Below, piece by piece: positions 14,801 through 21,259 of a DNA stretch of 37,052 bases. This stretch comes from Deltaproteobacteria bacterium (GTDB lineage: Bacteria; JAMCPX01). Under the pieces are notes generated by a model. That model was not told the DNA's origin. It did no database searches and saw only the letters and a list, made by a program, of their open reading frames with translations. The position numbers and the translations under genes were made by a program. Where the stretch lies: NCBI GenBank assembly GCA_023382265.1, contig JAMCPX010000010.1:1-37052 (forward strand). Reading direction: 5' to 3'. The stretch's first letter is position 1; each line of letters begins with the position of its first letter.

Positions 14801-15022
14801 ATGTACGGTGCTGTCCAGAGAATACGCCCGAAGATGATGACCGTCGTTGCCATTATTATGGGGCTTGCGCCAATCATGTGGAGTCACGGGAGCGGTGCGG
14901 ATGTCATGAAGCGTATTGCCATGCCTATGATAGGAGGCGTATTCACCTCTGCGATCATGGAGCTTGTCGTATACCCGGTAATCTATCTTTACTGGAAGAG
15001 AAGGACGCTGCCCCGGGAATGA
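11894..15022 (+). CDS. cusA: heavy-metal efflux RND pump (CusA/SilA-like)
   Basis: 1042 residues, the normal length of the HME-RND family, with 12 membrane spans and two large periplasmic loops. The proton-relay residues of CusA are all recognisable: Asp in AIGAMVDASIVMIEN (about residue 405), Glu in GVDAETGVVML and Lys in RIRPKMMTVVAI. Of the three methionines that bind Cu(I)/Ag(I) in CusA, one is kept in TDMLTTGI, one is shifted by a residue in AIGGMSIG, and the third position appears replaced in SGVTW. Copper/silver export is favoured over the divalent CzcA type because of this and the Met-rich partners, but the site is not a perfect Cus match. CAGGA lies 5-9 bases before the ATG. It exports periplasmic or cytosolic metal through the CusC-like channel using proton influx. 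Confidence 0.9.
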   Translation: MINRIIEYCAKNKFIVFLGTAFLIGWGIWVINKTPLEAIPDLTPVQVIIYTKWEGQSPNIIEDQVTYPIVTALISAPNVQVVRGLSTFGYSYVYVLFKDGTNMYWARSRVLEYLQQINGKLPPGVNPTLGPDATGIGWGLEYVLLDKGHRYNLADLRTFQDWYLRYWLESVHGVSEVAGIGGYQKEFRVNVYPARLQAYHIPLSRVIDAVRHSNNDVGGASIEINGTEFVIRGNGYIESLKDLGNTVVYASPHGTPVLLKDIADIKYDAVMRRGIADYNGTGDVVGGIVIVRYGADMYKILNDVKAKIKQITPSLPKGVELKIVYDQSKLIKRSVATLREKLIEESIIVSIVSIIFLYSITSALVAIVILPLAILMALIGMYYVGVSSNIMSLGGIAIAIGAMVDASIVMIENANKFLEQEHNLTNKRREEIIIQAAKLVGRPLFFSLLVIAVAFLPIFALTGPEGKLFRPLAYTKTFSMLFAAFLSITLGPTLMTLFIRGKITPEEKNPINRLMIRVYHPVALFALKHKRLILISAVLIILTIIFPFTRLGSEFMPPLNEGTILYMPSTIPGISITQSRQMLQVTDRIIKSFPEVTSVFGKAGKADTSTDPAPLEMIETIINLKPQSQWPSGVTWKGLINQMNAALNVPGVTNAWTMPIKGRTDMLTTGIRTPVGIKIYGPSLGEMENIGKMLESTLGKIPGTRSVFAERAVGGHYIDFDINREAIARYGLTISNVEDVIETAIGGMSIGKVIDGRERFAIALRYPRELRDNTDNLKMTLVPTPSGAQIPIGELASIHRVNGPPMIRDENGMLSDWVYVDLNTSNIGGYVERAKKAVNDEIIKKGMLPAGYTLEWTGEYKYMEHAKKTLMIVIPLTLFIVFLLLYFNKHSVTEALIVMLAIPFSLTGAFWGLYIVHYELSVAVWVGIIALAGVDAETGVVMLVYLDEAYHRWIDEGKMHTENDLKESIMYGAVQRIRPKMMTVVAIIMGLAPIMWSHGSGADVMKRIAMPMIGGVFTSAIMELVVYPVIYLYWKRRTLPRE

Positions 15023-15081
15023 CCATAAACAGTCTTGTATTTGTCCGGTAAAATGTATAATCTATAAAAAAGGAGGTTACT

Positions 15082-15243
15082 ATGGCAAAACATGAAGACC
15101 CTGTTTGTAAAATGGTAATTGACGAAAAACTTGCACCGGAAAAGTACGATTACAAGGGAAAAACCTATTACTTCTGTGCAAAGGGATGCAAGGACAAATT
15201 CGAAAAAGAACCTGAGAAATATCTGGCTCAAAAAACAAAATAA
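15082..15243 (+). CDS. small YHS-domain metal-binding protein
   Basis: A complete 53-residue YHS protein, shorter than most gene callers' cut-off. The pattern is DPVCKM (Cys9) followed by KGKTYYFCAKGCKDKFEKEP (Cys32, Cys36). YHS domains bind copper or other soft metals through these cysteines, and single-domain versions often accompany Cus-type pumps and copper ATPases as small cytosolic carriers. A strong AAAAAAGGAGG lies just before the ATG. TTGTAT (15035-15040) and TATAAT (15056-15061), 15 bases apart, could be an internal promoter letting it be expressed apart from the pump. It has no signal peptide. Confidence 0.88.
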   Translation: MAKHEDPVCKMVIDEKLAPEKYDYKGKTYYFCAKGCKDKFEKEPEKYLAQKTK

Positions 15244-15255
15244 AAAGGAGACACA

Positions 15256-15660
15256 ATGACCAAAACAAAGATGCTTGTAAGTATACTTATTGTGATGTTT
15301 GTAGTAACGGCAATAACAGTCGTGACACAGATATCAAAGGCTTGCCAATGTGGTGCTGACTCAAAGGTTATTAGTATGAACATGGGTGATTCGAATAACA
15401 TGAACGGAACAGGTATGAAGGGTATGAAAACCGGTAATGATGGAAAATTACAGCGGGGCTATGCTATATGCCCGGTATGTCACATGAAGGTTAAGATAAC
15501 AAAAAATACGCCATTCGTTGTCTACGGTGACAGAAAATACTACTTTCATACGGATGAAGAAAAACAGGAATTCCTTAAGGATCCTCAAAAATACATAAAC
15601 AGCATGAAGTCCAGGCCTGTCAATAAACCGCCGTTGTCTAATGAAAATAAGGGCATGTAA
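15256..15660 (+). CDS. exported YHS-like protein with Met-rich linker
   Basis: 134 residues: an N-terminal hydrophobic segment (about 8-25) acting as signal or anchor, CQC just after it (Cys30, Cys32), a Met-rich linker (about 41-58: MNMGDSNNMNGTGMKGMK), then a YHS-like domain (about 70-114) with ICPVCHMKV (Cys72, Cys75). The second cysteine pair of ordinary YHS domains is missing: FCxxxC has become FHTDEE, leaving His98. Metal binding through CxxCHM, His98 and the methionines is a reasonable inference, making this a likely periplasmic copper carrier for the pump. AAAAAGGAG lies just before the ATG, 12 bases after the small YHS gene. It is the last gene of the operon, before a strong hairpin. 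Confidence 0.8.
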   Translation: MTKTKMLVSILIVMFVVTAITVVTQISKACQCGADSKVISMNMGDSNNMNGTGMKGMKTGNDGKLQRGYAICPVCHMKVKITKNTPFVVYGDRKYYFHTDEEKQEFLKDPQKYINSMKSRPVNKPPLSNENKGM

Positions 15661-15703
15661 CAGCCCGGTAAAGATAGTTTAAACCAAAAAGATGCAATAA
15701 GAT

Positions 15704-15733
15704 TGCAGGGGTTTGATTAATTAAACCCCTGCA
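15704..15733. terminator. strong hairpin closing the Cus-like operon
   Basis: TGCAGGGGTTT (15704-15714) and AAACCCCTGCA (15723-15733) are perfect 11-bp complements, and the 8-base centre is nearly self-complementary too. Only a broken T-rich tail (TGTTTGCTT) follows, so termination may be partial. It separates the efflux operon from the PilZ operon. Confidence 0.65.
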
Positions 15734-15811
15734 TGTTTGCTTCAATGATTATTACACAAGCCTATAGTCTTATTTTAGTAATTCACCTTCAAAGCTTAAA
15801 TAAAAGTAAGA

Positions 15812-15840
15812 TTGACATAATCGTAAAATTATATGATATT
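15812..15840 (+). promoter_or_regulatory. sigma-70-like promoter of the PilZ operon
   Basis: Consensus TTGACA (15812-15817), 17-base spacer, GATATT (15835-15840). The distance to the first ATG is only 23 bases and the AAGGAGGTG site lies directly downstream, so the leader would be very short. Confidence 0.5.
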
Positions 15841-15863
15841 GGCAATAATCAAGGAGGTGTTTT

Positions 15864-16226
15864 ATGGCAGCAGAAAAGAGAAATAACACCCGTTTAGATA
15901 CGAAACTTGAGGTAAAATATGGTGATATAACAAGCTTTATCTCTGATTATGCCATGAATATAAGCAGAGGCGGTATGTTTATATCAACTAAAAACACACT
16001 GGCAATAGGCACAACAATAGAGATAGAATTTACAATCCCTGCTATAACAGTACCAATAAGGGTCCAAGGGAAAGTTACATGGGTTAATGCGCCTGAAAAG
16101 ATAAAAGGTACCAATCTTATACCAGGTATGGGTGTAGAATTTAATAAGATATCAAGTGATGATCGGAAAAAGCTTGAGCACTTTATTGAGAAGCTGTCCT
16201 TAATGCAATCATCTCAAAACGTGTGA
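15864..16226 (+). CDS. PilZ-domain protein, myxobacterial-type (TIGR02266-like)
   Basis: 120 residues, one PilZ domain and nothing else. Both c-di-GMP-binding motifs are intact: RxxxR as Arg6-NNT-Arg10 and NxSxxG as Asn32-Ile-Ser34-Arg-Gly-Gly37. The sheet follows (GMFISTKNTLAIGTTIEIEF, then VQGKVTWVN, GMGVEF), the pattern of the short PilZ proteins abundant in deltaproteobacteria. It should bind cyclic di-GMP in the cytosol and pass the signal to a partner. The AAGGAGGTG site is strong. Its stop overlaps the start of a second PilZ gene as TGATG, so the two are translationally coupled and may work as a pair. Confidence 0.9.
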   Translation: MAAEKRNNTRLDTKLEVKYGDITSFISDYAMNISRGGMFISTKNTLAIGTTIEIEFTIPAITVPIRVQGKVTWVNAPEKIKGTNLIPGMGVEFNKISSDDRKKLEHFIEKLSLMQSSQNV

Positions 16227-16603
16227 TGCAAAACATAAACAACAGAAAAGGTCCGAGGGTACTTGTCAAGGTCGTAATGGAGTATAAGGATGATCAGATC
16301 GTAAAGATGCTCCTTGATTACCCAAAAAGTGAGGCATACCTTTATGATTACTCAACAAACCTTAGCGAGGGTGGTATATTTATAAAAACAAACAAACCCG
16401 CAGTCATTGGAGCAGCCTTATCTTTAAAGTTTACTCTGCCCAATACTGTAAAATTAATTGAAGTTAAGGGAATGGTAAGGTGGTTAATAACAGAAGAAGA
16501 TGCGCAAACGAATAATCTTATACCGGGTATTGGAATAGAGTTTATAGAACTTAAAGGCCATGACAAACAATTCTTAAAAAAGTTTATAGAAGCTATTCAA
16601 TGA
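16226..16603 (+). CDS. second PilZ-domain protein
   Basis: 125 residues from the ATG at 16226, or one more from GTG at 16223. The ATG is preferred because it forms TGATG with the preceding stop. PilZ motifs are intact: RKGPR and NLSEGG. It shares the neighbour's architecture (GGIFIKTNKPAVIG, MVRWL, PGIGIEF) but with diverged sequence and an insertion before the NxSxxG motif (LDYPKSEAYLYDYS). It is clearly a tandem paralog. A pair of coupled single-domain PilZ proteins could sense c-di-GMP at two affinities or form a heterodimer; that is inference. The stop overlaps the pentapeptide gene's ATG by four bases (ATGA). Confidence 0.88.
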   Translation: MQNINNRKGPRVLVKVVMEYKDDQIVKMLLDYPKSEAYLYDYSTNLSEGGIFIKTNKPAVIGAALSLKFTLPNTVKLIEVKGMVRWLITEEDAQTNNLIPGIGIEFIELKGHDKQFLKKFIEAIQ

Positions 16604-17310
16604 ATCTATTTGACAGGGAATGTGTAATAGAAGGTATAAAAAAGAGGGAATCTTTTGAAGGTGTAAACCTAAAAGGACTTGATCTGAGGAACCTTGATCT
16701 CTCCGGGATTAATTTCAAAGGTGCAAATTTTAGATATGCGGATCTGACAAACGCAAATCTATCAAGAGCAGATCTCTCCGATTCATCGTTGAGGCATGCG
16801 GTTCTTGTAAATACGGATCTCAGCGGAGCTGATCTGACCAATGCTGATCTAACGCACGCAGATGTCAGAGGAACCATAATGGTTGGTGCAACTCTTAAGG
16901 GAACCCTGATACAGGGGGCTAAAGGCGTATCTGAAAAGGTATTCTTTACGCAGGGTATGCTCGATGATCTTAACGCAAGCGGTAAACTCATTCTCGATAA
17001 TGATACAATAACAATACTTACCAAAACCCAGCCAAAATTTCAGTTGCAGCAAGCGGTAAGATTCATAAAAATAGACGAAGGCGTTGACACAAATAAACTT
17101 GTGGGTAAGGTAAAGTCTGTTGATGAGTTGAAAGGGCTCAAAGCAGATATTTTCTCCGACTCCGCTGTTGTTAATGACTCCGTATACAGGATAGAATCAG
17201 GCTTTATCGGGCTTCCAATCAAAGCAAATGAAGGGGAAAGATCAAGAGAGGCCAAGGCTAAAAAAGATGAAGAGCTGCTATCCGAATTCTTTCTAAAAAA
17301 TGTAAAATGA
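16600..17310 (+). CDS. pentapeptide-repeat protein with an unassigned C-terminal domain
   Basis: 236 residues. About 17 tandem pentapeptides of A(D/N)LxX form (roughly residues 22-108: DLTNA, NLSRA, DLSGA, DLTNA, DLTHA and so on) should fold as one right-handed quadrilateral beta-helix. After it comes a domain of about 115 residues (KVFFTQGMLDDLNASGKLIL, then VRFIKIDEGVDTNKLVGKVK, DSVYRIESGFIGLPI) that I do not recognise, ending in a charged, probably helical tail. The protein has no signal peptide, so it is cytosolic. It overlaps the PilZ gene before and the phosphoesterase gene after by four bases each (ATGA), so its synthesis is coupled to both. It may be the partner or scaffold of the PilZ pair. 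Gyrase-protecting Qnr-type function is unlikely given the short helix and the extra domain. Confidence 0.85.
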   Translation: MNLFDRECVIEGIKKRESFEGVNLKGLDLRNLDLSGINFKGANFRYADLTNANLSRADLSDSSLRHAVLVNTDLSGADLTNADLTHADVRGTIMVGATLKGTLIQGAKGVSEKVFFTQGMLDDLNASGKLILDNDTITILTKTQPKFQLQQAVRFIKIDEGVDTNKLVGKVKSVDELKGLKADIFSDSAVVNDSVYRIESGFIGLPIKANEGERSREAKAKKDEELLSEFFLKNVK

Positions 17311-18047
17311 GGATAGGGATCATAGCGGATATTCACGCAAACCTTGAGGCAATGCGTATCGTTTATGATGATCTCAAAAAACAATCTCTTGATTTTATTA
17401 TATCTCTTGGGGATGTAGTTGGTTATGGTGCCGATCCCAATGAGTGTTGTGAAATTGTAAAAGGAATTGTTCAGTACAATCTTATGGGGAATCATGATGC
17501 ATCTATAAATGATATTCTTGATACAAAAGATTTTAACGAGGCTGCAAAATATGTGATAGCGTGGACAAAAAAAAGGATTAATTCTGTTTATGCATCATGG
17601 CTTAATTCATCTCCCCATACATATAGCAATGATATTATGCTGTTCTCACACGGCTCACCAATAAATCCCGAGGCATTTGATTATGTTATAACTAAAGAAA
17701 ATGTAGAATCCATATTCAATCATTTTAAGGATCAGTACAGGATATTCTTTGTAGGGCATGCGCATAAAAGATTTGTGGTATCAAGACAAACAAATAGCAA
17801 TGGGCAGCTTGTTTCTGATAATTCTGACGTTATCAATATAGAGAAGGACAGGCTTTATCTGATAAGTGCAGGAAGTGTTGGACAGCCCAGGGACCATGAT
17901 GTAACTACATCTTTCGGAATACTTGACACAAAAAAATGGACTTATAATGTAAGAAGGCTTAACTATGATATTGTAACGGCTTCTGATAAAATAATAAAAG
18001 CAGGGCTACCAGAGTGGCTTGCATATAGATTAACTATAGGAGTTTAA
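17307..18047 (+). CDS. YfcE/MJ0936-type metallophosphoesterase
   Basis: 246 residues with the complete calcineurin-like metal-binding set in order: DIHAN (Asp8, His10), GDVVGYG (Asp36), GNHD (Asn62, His63), SHGSP and GHAH. It therefore should hydrolyse phosphoester bonds with two metal ions. Relatives cleave phosphodiesters, cyclic nucleotides or phosphoproteins; the natural substrate is unknown. Its position directly after two PilZ proteins and a pentapeptide protein, with an ATGA overlap, suggests the output or regulation of a c-di-GMP circuit. Whether it acts on nucleotides is inference. The C-terminal LYLISAGSVGQPRDHD segment is typical of the family. The next gene starts 3 bases after its stop. 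Confidence 0.9.
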   Translation: MRIGIIADIHANLEAMRIVYDDLKKQSLDFIISLGDVVGYGADPNECCEIVKGIVQYNLMGNHDASINDILDTKDFNEAAKYVIAWTKKRINSVYASWLNSSPHTYSNDIMLFSHGSPINPEAFDYVITKENVESIFNHFKDQYRIFFVGHAHKRFVVSRQTNSNGQLVSDNSDVINIEKDRLYLISAGSVGQPRDHDVTTSFGILDTKKWTYNVRRLNYDIVTASDKIIKAGLPEWLAYRLTIGV

Positions 18048-18050
18048 AGT

Positions 18051-19064
18051 ATGATAATTGTAATGAAACCAAACGCAACAAAATCGGATCTTGAACATAT
18101 TGTAAAAACGATAAAGGACATGAAATTGAGACCGCACCTGTCCAAGGGCAAAGAAAGGACGATTATCGGTGCAATAGGTGACGAGAGGAGGCTTGCAGAG
18201 TTACCCTTGATAACCTTTCCAGGCGTAGAAAAGGTTCTGCCAATCCTCAGCCCGTATAAGGTTGTGAGCAGAGAATTCAAGAAAGATAACACGATCATAC
18301 GAATAAACGGCGTATCAATCGGTTCTAAAAAAATTGTTGTAATGGCAGGTCCATGCTCAATAGAAGGCAGAGAAATGCTTCTTGAAATAGGTAAACTTGT
18401 TAAATCAGCAGGTGCATCCATACTAAGAGGCGGGGCATATAAGCCGAGAACATCACCATACTCTTTTCAGGGAATGGGGCAGGAAGGGCTGGAGTATTTA
18501 AAAGAGGCAAAAAAAATACTTGGAATGCCGGTTGTAACGGAGATAATGGATACGAGAGATATCGATACCATGATAAATTACACGGACATCTTTCAGGTTG
18601 GTGCAAGAAATATGCAAAACTTTGCTCTTTTAAAAGAGCTGGGAAATACAAACAAACCTGTACTTTTAAAGAGAGGTCTGTCTGCTACTATCAAAGAATT
18701 TTTAATGTCAGCGGAGTATATTGCATCAAAAGGCAACGATAAGATTATTCTTTGTGAAAGAGGTATAAGAACGTTCGAAACAGAGACTCGAAATACCCTT
18801 GATCTAAATGCTATTCCGGTTCTTAAAAAATTAACGCATCTACCCGTGATCGTGGATCCAAGTCACGGAACTGGCAGGAGTGATATAGTTGCAACAATGG
18901 CTCTTGCATCAATAGCCGCAGGAGCAGACGGCTTGATCATAGAGGTGCATCCGCAGCCGGAAAAGGCTTTAAGCGATGGAGAACAATCATTAAAACCCGA
19001 TGAGTTTAAACAGATGATTAAAAACCTATCAAAGGTATCAAAGGCGGTAGGAAGAGATATATAA
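18051..19064 (+). CDS. aroF: 3-deoxy-7-phosphoheptulonate synthase (DAHP synthase, type I beta)
   Basis: 337 residues. It condenses phosphoenolpyruvate and erythrose 4-phosphate in the committed step of the shikimate pathway. An N-terminal ferredoxin-like regulatory domain (about 1-70; MIIVMKPNATKSDLEHIVKT) precedes the TIM barrel. Diagnostic sites are MAGPCSIE (metal-ligand Cys), RGGAYKPRTSPYSFQG (substrate binding), DPSHGTGR (ligand His) and EVHPQPEKALSDGEQS. The N-terminal domain is the one that mediates feedback control by Tyr or Phe in relatives such as the Thermotoga enzyme. AGGAG lies 7-8 bases before the ATG, and the gene follows the phosphoesterase after 3 bases, so it is the last gene of the PilZ operon. 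No other shikimate gene is adjacent, which is unusual. Confidence 0.95.
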   Translation: MIIVMKPNATKSDLEHIVKTIKDMKLRPHLSKGKERTIIGAIGDERRLAELPLITFPGVEKVLPILSPYKVVSREFKKDNTIIRINGVSIGSKKIVVMAGPCSIEGREMLLEIGKLVKSAGASILRGGAYKPRTSPYSFQGMGQEGLEYLKEAKKILGMPVVTEIMDTRDIDTMINYTDIFQVGARNMQNFALLKELGNTNKPVLLKRGLSATIKEFLMSAEYIASKGNDKIILCERGIRTFETETRNTLDLNAIPVLKKLTHLPVIVDPSHGTGRSDIVATMALASIAAGADGLIIEVHPQPEKALSDGEQSLKPDEFKQMIKNLSKVSKAVGRDI

Positions 19065-19133
19065 GTGCTCCCCGCGGGTTAACCCAAGGATGCGTTTTTA
19101 AAAGAGGTAGGGCTGGGAAGTGAGTGTTTGGTT

Positions 19134-19233
19134 TGTCATTCCGGCGAAACTTTTCCTCAAGAAGACGGGGAGCTGGGATCCATAAACCTTGCAAACTTGG
19201 CAAAACTGGATTCCGGTCTACACCGGAATGACA
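19134..19233. repeat. 100-bp MITE-like inverted-repeat element (TGTCATTCCGG type)
   Basis: Perfect 11-bp terminal inverted repeats, TGTCATTCCGG (19134-19144) and CCGGAATGACA (19223-19233), bound a 100-bp element whose inner part contains GGGATCCA and CTGGATTCCGG. This matches the widespread TGTCATTCC...CTGGATTCCGG...CGGAATGACA family of non-coding bacterial repeats. The interior is imperfect, so this copy is probably old. It carries no gene. Confidence 0.7.
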
Positions 19234-19320
19234 GAAAAAGAAGAATGTATAAAAAAAATAAGTAATACATATTACCTGAATATAAACTTGCAGATGACAT
19301 TAAATATGTATTTAATTGTA

Positions 19321-19341
19321 GGGTGATTCGGTGAATCGCCC
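19321..19341. repeat. REP-like hairpin, copy 2
   Basis: GGGTGATTC (19321-19329) pairs with GAATCGCCC (19333-19341) around a 3-base loop with one G-T wobble. It is 20 of 21 identical to 208-228. There is no T-tract here, so the repeat is not simply a terminator. Confidence 0.65.
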
Positions 19342-19458
19342 ATACGTGCTGATTACAGTTTTGAACGGACATGTAGGACGGGTTTAAATCCCATTCTATA
19401 ACACTGATACATTTTTTGGATTAATGGTTAAAAATTAAACCGTATCTATTAACATTAT

Positions 19459-21258
19459 ATGAATAACATGAACCACGCCCTACTATCAGGGAATGAGGCA
19501 GTTGCAAGAGGTGCTTTTGAGGCTGGTTGCAGGTTTGCAACAGGCTATCCCGGTACACCCTCAACAGAGATCCTTGAGAGTATAACCAATTACAAGGATA
19601 TTTATGCAAACTGGGCTGTAAATGAGAAAGTCGCCTTAGAATCGGCATCGGGTGCTTCAATAGCGGGTGCAAGATCGATTGTTACAATGAAGCATGTTGG
19701 TTTAAATGTTGCATCAGATCCTTTTATGACACTTGCCTATACGGGTGTAGGCGCGGGACTTGTCATAGTATCCGCAGATGATCCGGGGATATTCAGTTCA
19801 CAAAATGAACAGGATAACAGGTGGTATGCCTTGTTTGCAAAAGTGCCGATGCTTGAGCCTTCCGACAGCGATGAGGCACGTGTATTTACAAAAAAGGCTT
19901 TTCAAATCAGTGAGATGTTTGACCTGCCCGTCCTTTTAAGACTTACGACGCGTATCTCACATTCTAAATCAATTGTTAAAATAGAAGATCCGGATCAGGT
20001 AAGAGAAACGGTTTATCCAAAAAAACAGATTGAAAAGTATGTTATGGTGCCTTCAAATGCAAGGGGAAGGAGGTTGTTGCTTGAAGAAAGGTTTAAGAAA
20101 CTTACAGAATTCTCAGAAGGCTTTGAGCTAAACCGTACGGAATGGAAAAACAAAGACATTGGTATAATCACATCGGGCATTTCGTATCAATATGTCAAGG
20201 AATCCATGCCTGATGCAAGCATACTCAAACTTGCACTGACAAATCCGTTACCGTTTAACATGATCGATGATTTTGTAAAGAGGGTAAGAAAGGTACTTAT
20301 AGTTGAAGAGCTTGATCCTTATATAGAGATGCAGATCCGTTACATATCTACTAAAATTCATGGAAAGGAATTTGTATCATCAATATCTGAATTTACGCCT
20401 TTAAAGGTAAAAAATGGGATCGATAGATTTCTTGGTAAGCCAGTTAATGCCGCAAAACCTCCTGTAATGGATGTATCACAAAGGCCGCCCATATTATGTC
20501 CCGGATGTCCGCACCGGGGACTATTTTATCAATTATATAAACTCCGCGTATTTGTTGCAGGGGATATAGGATGTTATACTCTTGCCTTTGATCAGCCATT
20601 AAATGCTGTTCATACCTGTCTTGATATGGGTGCAGGTATCAGCCAGGCGATGGGTATTGAAAGGGTAATGCCTTCTGGAAGTGAAAAGCCGGTAGCAGTT
20701 ATTGGAGATTCCACATTCCTCCATTCAGGCATTACATCTCTTTTAAATGCGGTTTACAACAGGAGCAATATTCTTGTTATAATCCTTGATAACAGAACAA
20801 CCGCAATGACAGGTGCTCAACCGAACCCTGTTGCAGGTATGGATATCTACGGTAATCCTGCGCCGGAGGTCTCTCTTGAAAAACTTGTTTCCGCTATTGG
20901 TGCAGAATGGGTAAAAACGGTTGATCCTTATGATACAAAACTGACAGAAAAGACTCTTAAAGATGCCCTATCTTATAGGGGTACTGCTGTTGTTATCACA
21001 AAGGGCCCATGCGTTTTATTGCCAGGGTATAAGGAGAAAAAGCAAAAGCCTTATATCGTCAAAACCGAGATGTGTACAGGATGCACAATATGTCTTAACA
21101 TAAATTGTCCGTCTGTATGGTGGGAGTCAACAGAGAAAAAACTTCCGGGCAGAAAAAGGGCCCGAGGCATAGCATACATAGATCCATTAACATGTACCGG
21201 ATGCGGCTTATGTGCGGATATTTGCAGTTTTGACGCCATTGTAAAGGTTGAGGAGTAA
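19459..21258 (+). CDS. iorA: indolepyruvate:ferredoxin oxidoreductase, alpha subunit
   Basis: 599 residues. The N-terminal part holds the 2-oxoacid oxidoreductase core (RFATGYPGTPSTEILESI; VNEKVALESASGASIAG), the middle the TPP-binding domain (GDIGCYTL; IGDSTFLHSGITSLLNAVYN), and the C-terminus two [4Fe-4S] clusters (CTGCTICLNINCP near 535 and CTGCGLCADICSFDA near 580). With IorB it oxidatively decarboxylates indolepyruvate, phenylpyruvate and hydroxyphenylpyruvate to aryl-acetyl-CoA, reducing ferredoxin; this is a strictly anaerobic reaction. No strong ribosome-binding site precedes the ATG at 19459, so translation may be weak or the start slightly different. It overlaps the TTG alternative start of iorB and lies one base from its ATG. 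Confidence 0.95.
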   Translation: MNNMNHALLSGNEAVARGAFEAGCRFATGYPGTPSTEILESITNYKDIYANWAVNEKVALESASGASIAGARSIVTMKHVGLNVASDPFMTLAYTGVGAGLVIVSADDPGIFSSQNEQDNRWYALFAKVPMLEPSDSDEARVFTKKAFQISEMFDLPVLLRLTTRISHSKSIVKIEDPDQVRETVYPKKQIEKYVMVPSNARGRRLLLEERFKKLTEFSEGFELNRTEWKNKDIGIITSGISYQYVKESMPDASILKLALTNPLPFNMIDDFVKRVRKVLIVEELDPYIEMQIRYISTKIHGKEFVSSISEFTPLKVKNGIDRFLGKPVNAAKPPVMDVSQRPPILCPGCPHRGLFYQLYKLRVFVAGDIGCYTLAFDQPLNAVHTCLDMGAGISQAMGIERVMPSGSEKPVAVIGDSTFLHSGITSLLNAVYNRSNILVIILDNRTTAMTGAQPNPVAGMDIYGNPAPEVSLEKLVSAIGAEWVKTVDPYDTKLTEKTLKDALSYRGTAVVITKGPCVLLPGYKEKKQKPYIVKTEMCTGCTICLNINCPSVWWESTEKKLPGRKRARGIAYIDPLTCTGCGLCADICSFDAIVKVEE

Positions 21259-21259
21259 C

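Larger units (their letters stand above)
19065..19458. other. intergenic region with dispersed repeats between aroF and iorA
   Basis: No gene is visible in these 394 bases. The spacer contains GGGTTAACCC (19076-19085), a decayed 100-bp inverted-repeat element (19134-19233) and a REP-like hairpin (19321-19341). The 110 bases before the iorA start are AT-rich but show no convincing -35/-10 pair and no clear ribosome-binding site. Confidence 0.5.

Noticed and set aside
14357-14887. 176-codon minus-strand open frame inside cusA
   Set aside because: Same reason; the plus strand encodes conserved RND membrane segments and proton-relay residues.
16660-16925. short-period DNA repeats in the pentapeptide gene as a tandem-repeat element
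   Set aside because: The 15-base periodicity follows from the encoded pentapeptides, so it is protein-level structure and not a separate DNA element.
21248-21259. TTG start for iorB
   Set aside because: The codon lies inside the GAGGAG ribosome-binding site of the ATG at 21260, and the family's N-terminus begins at that ATG.
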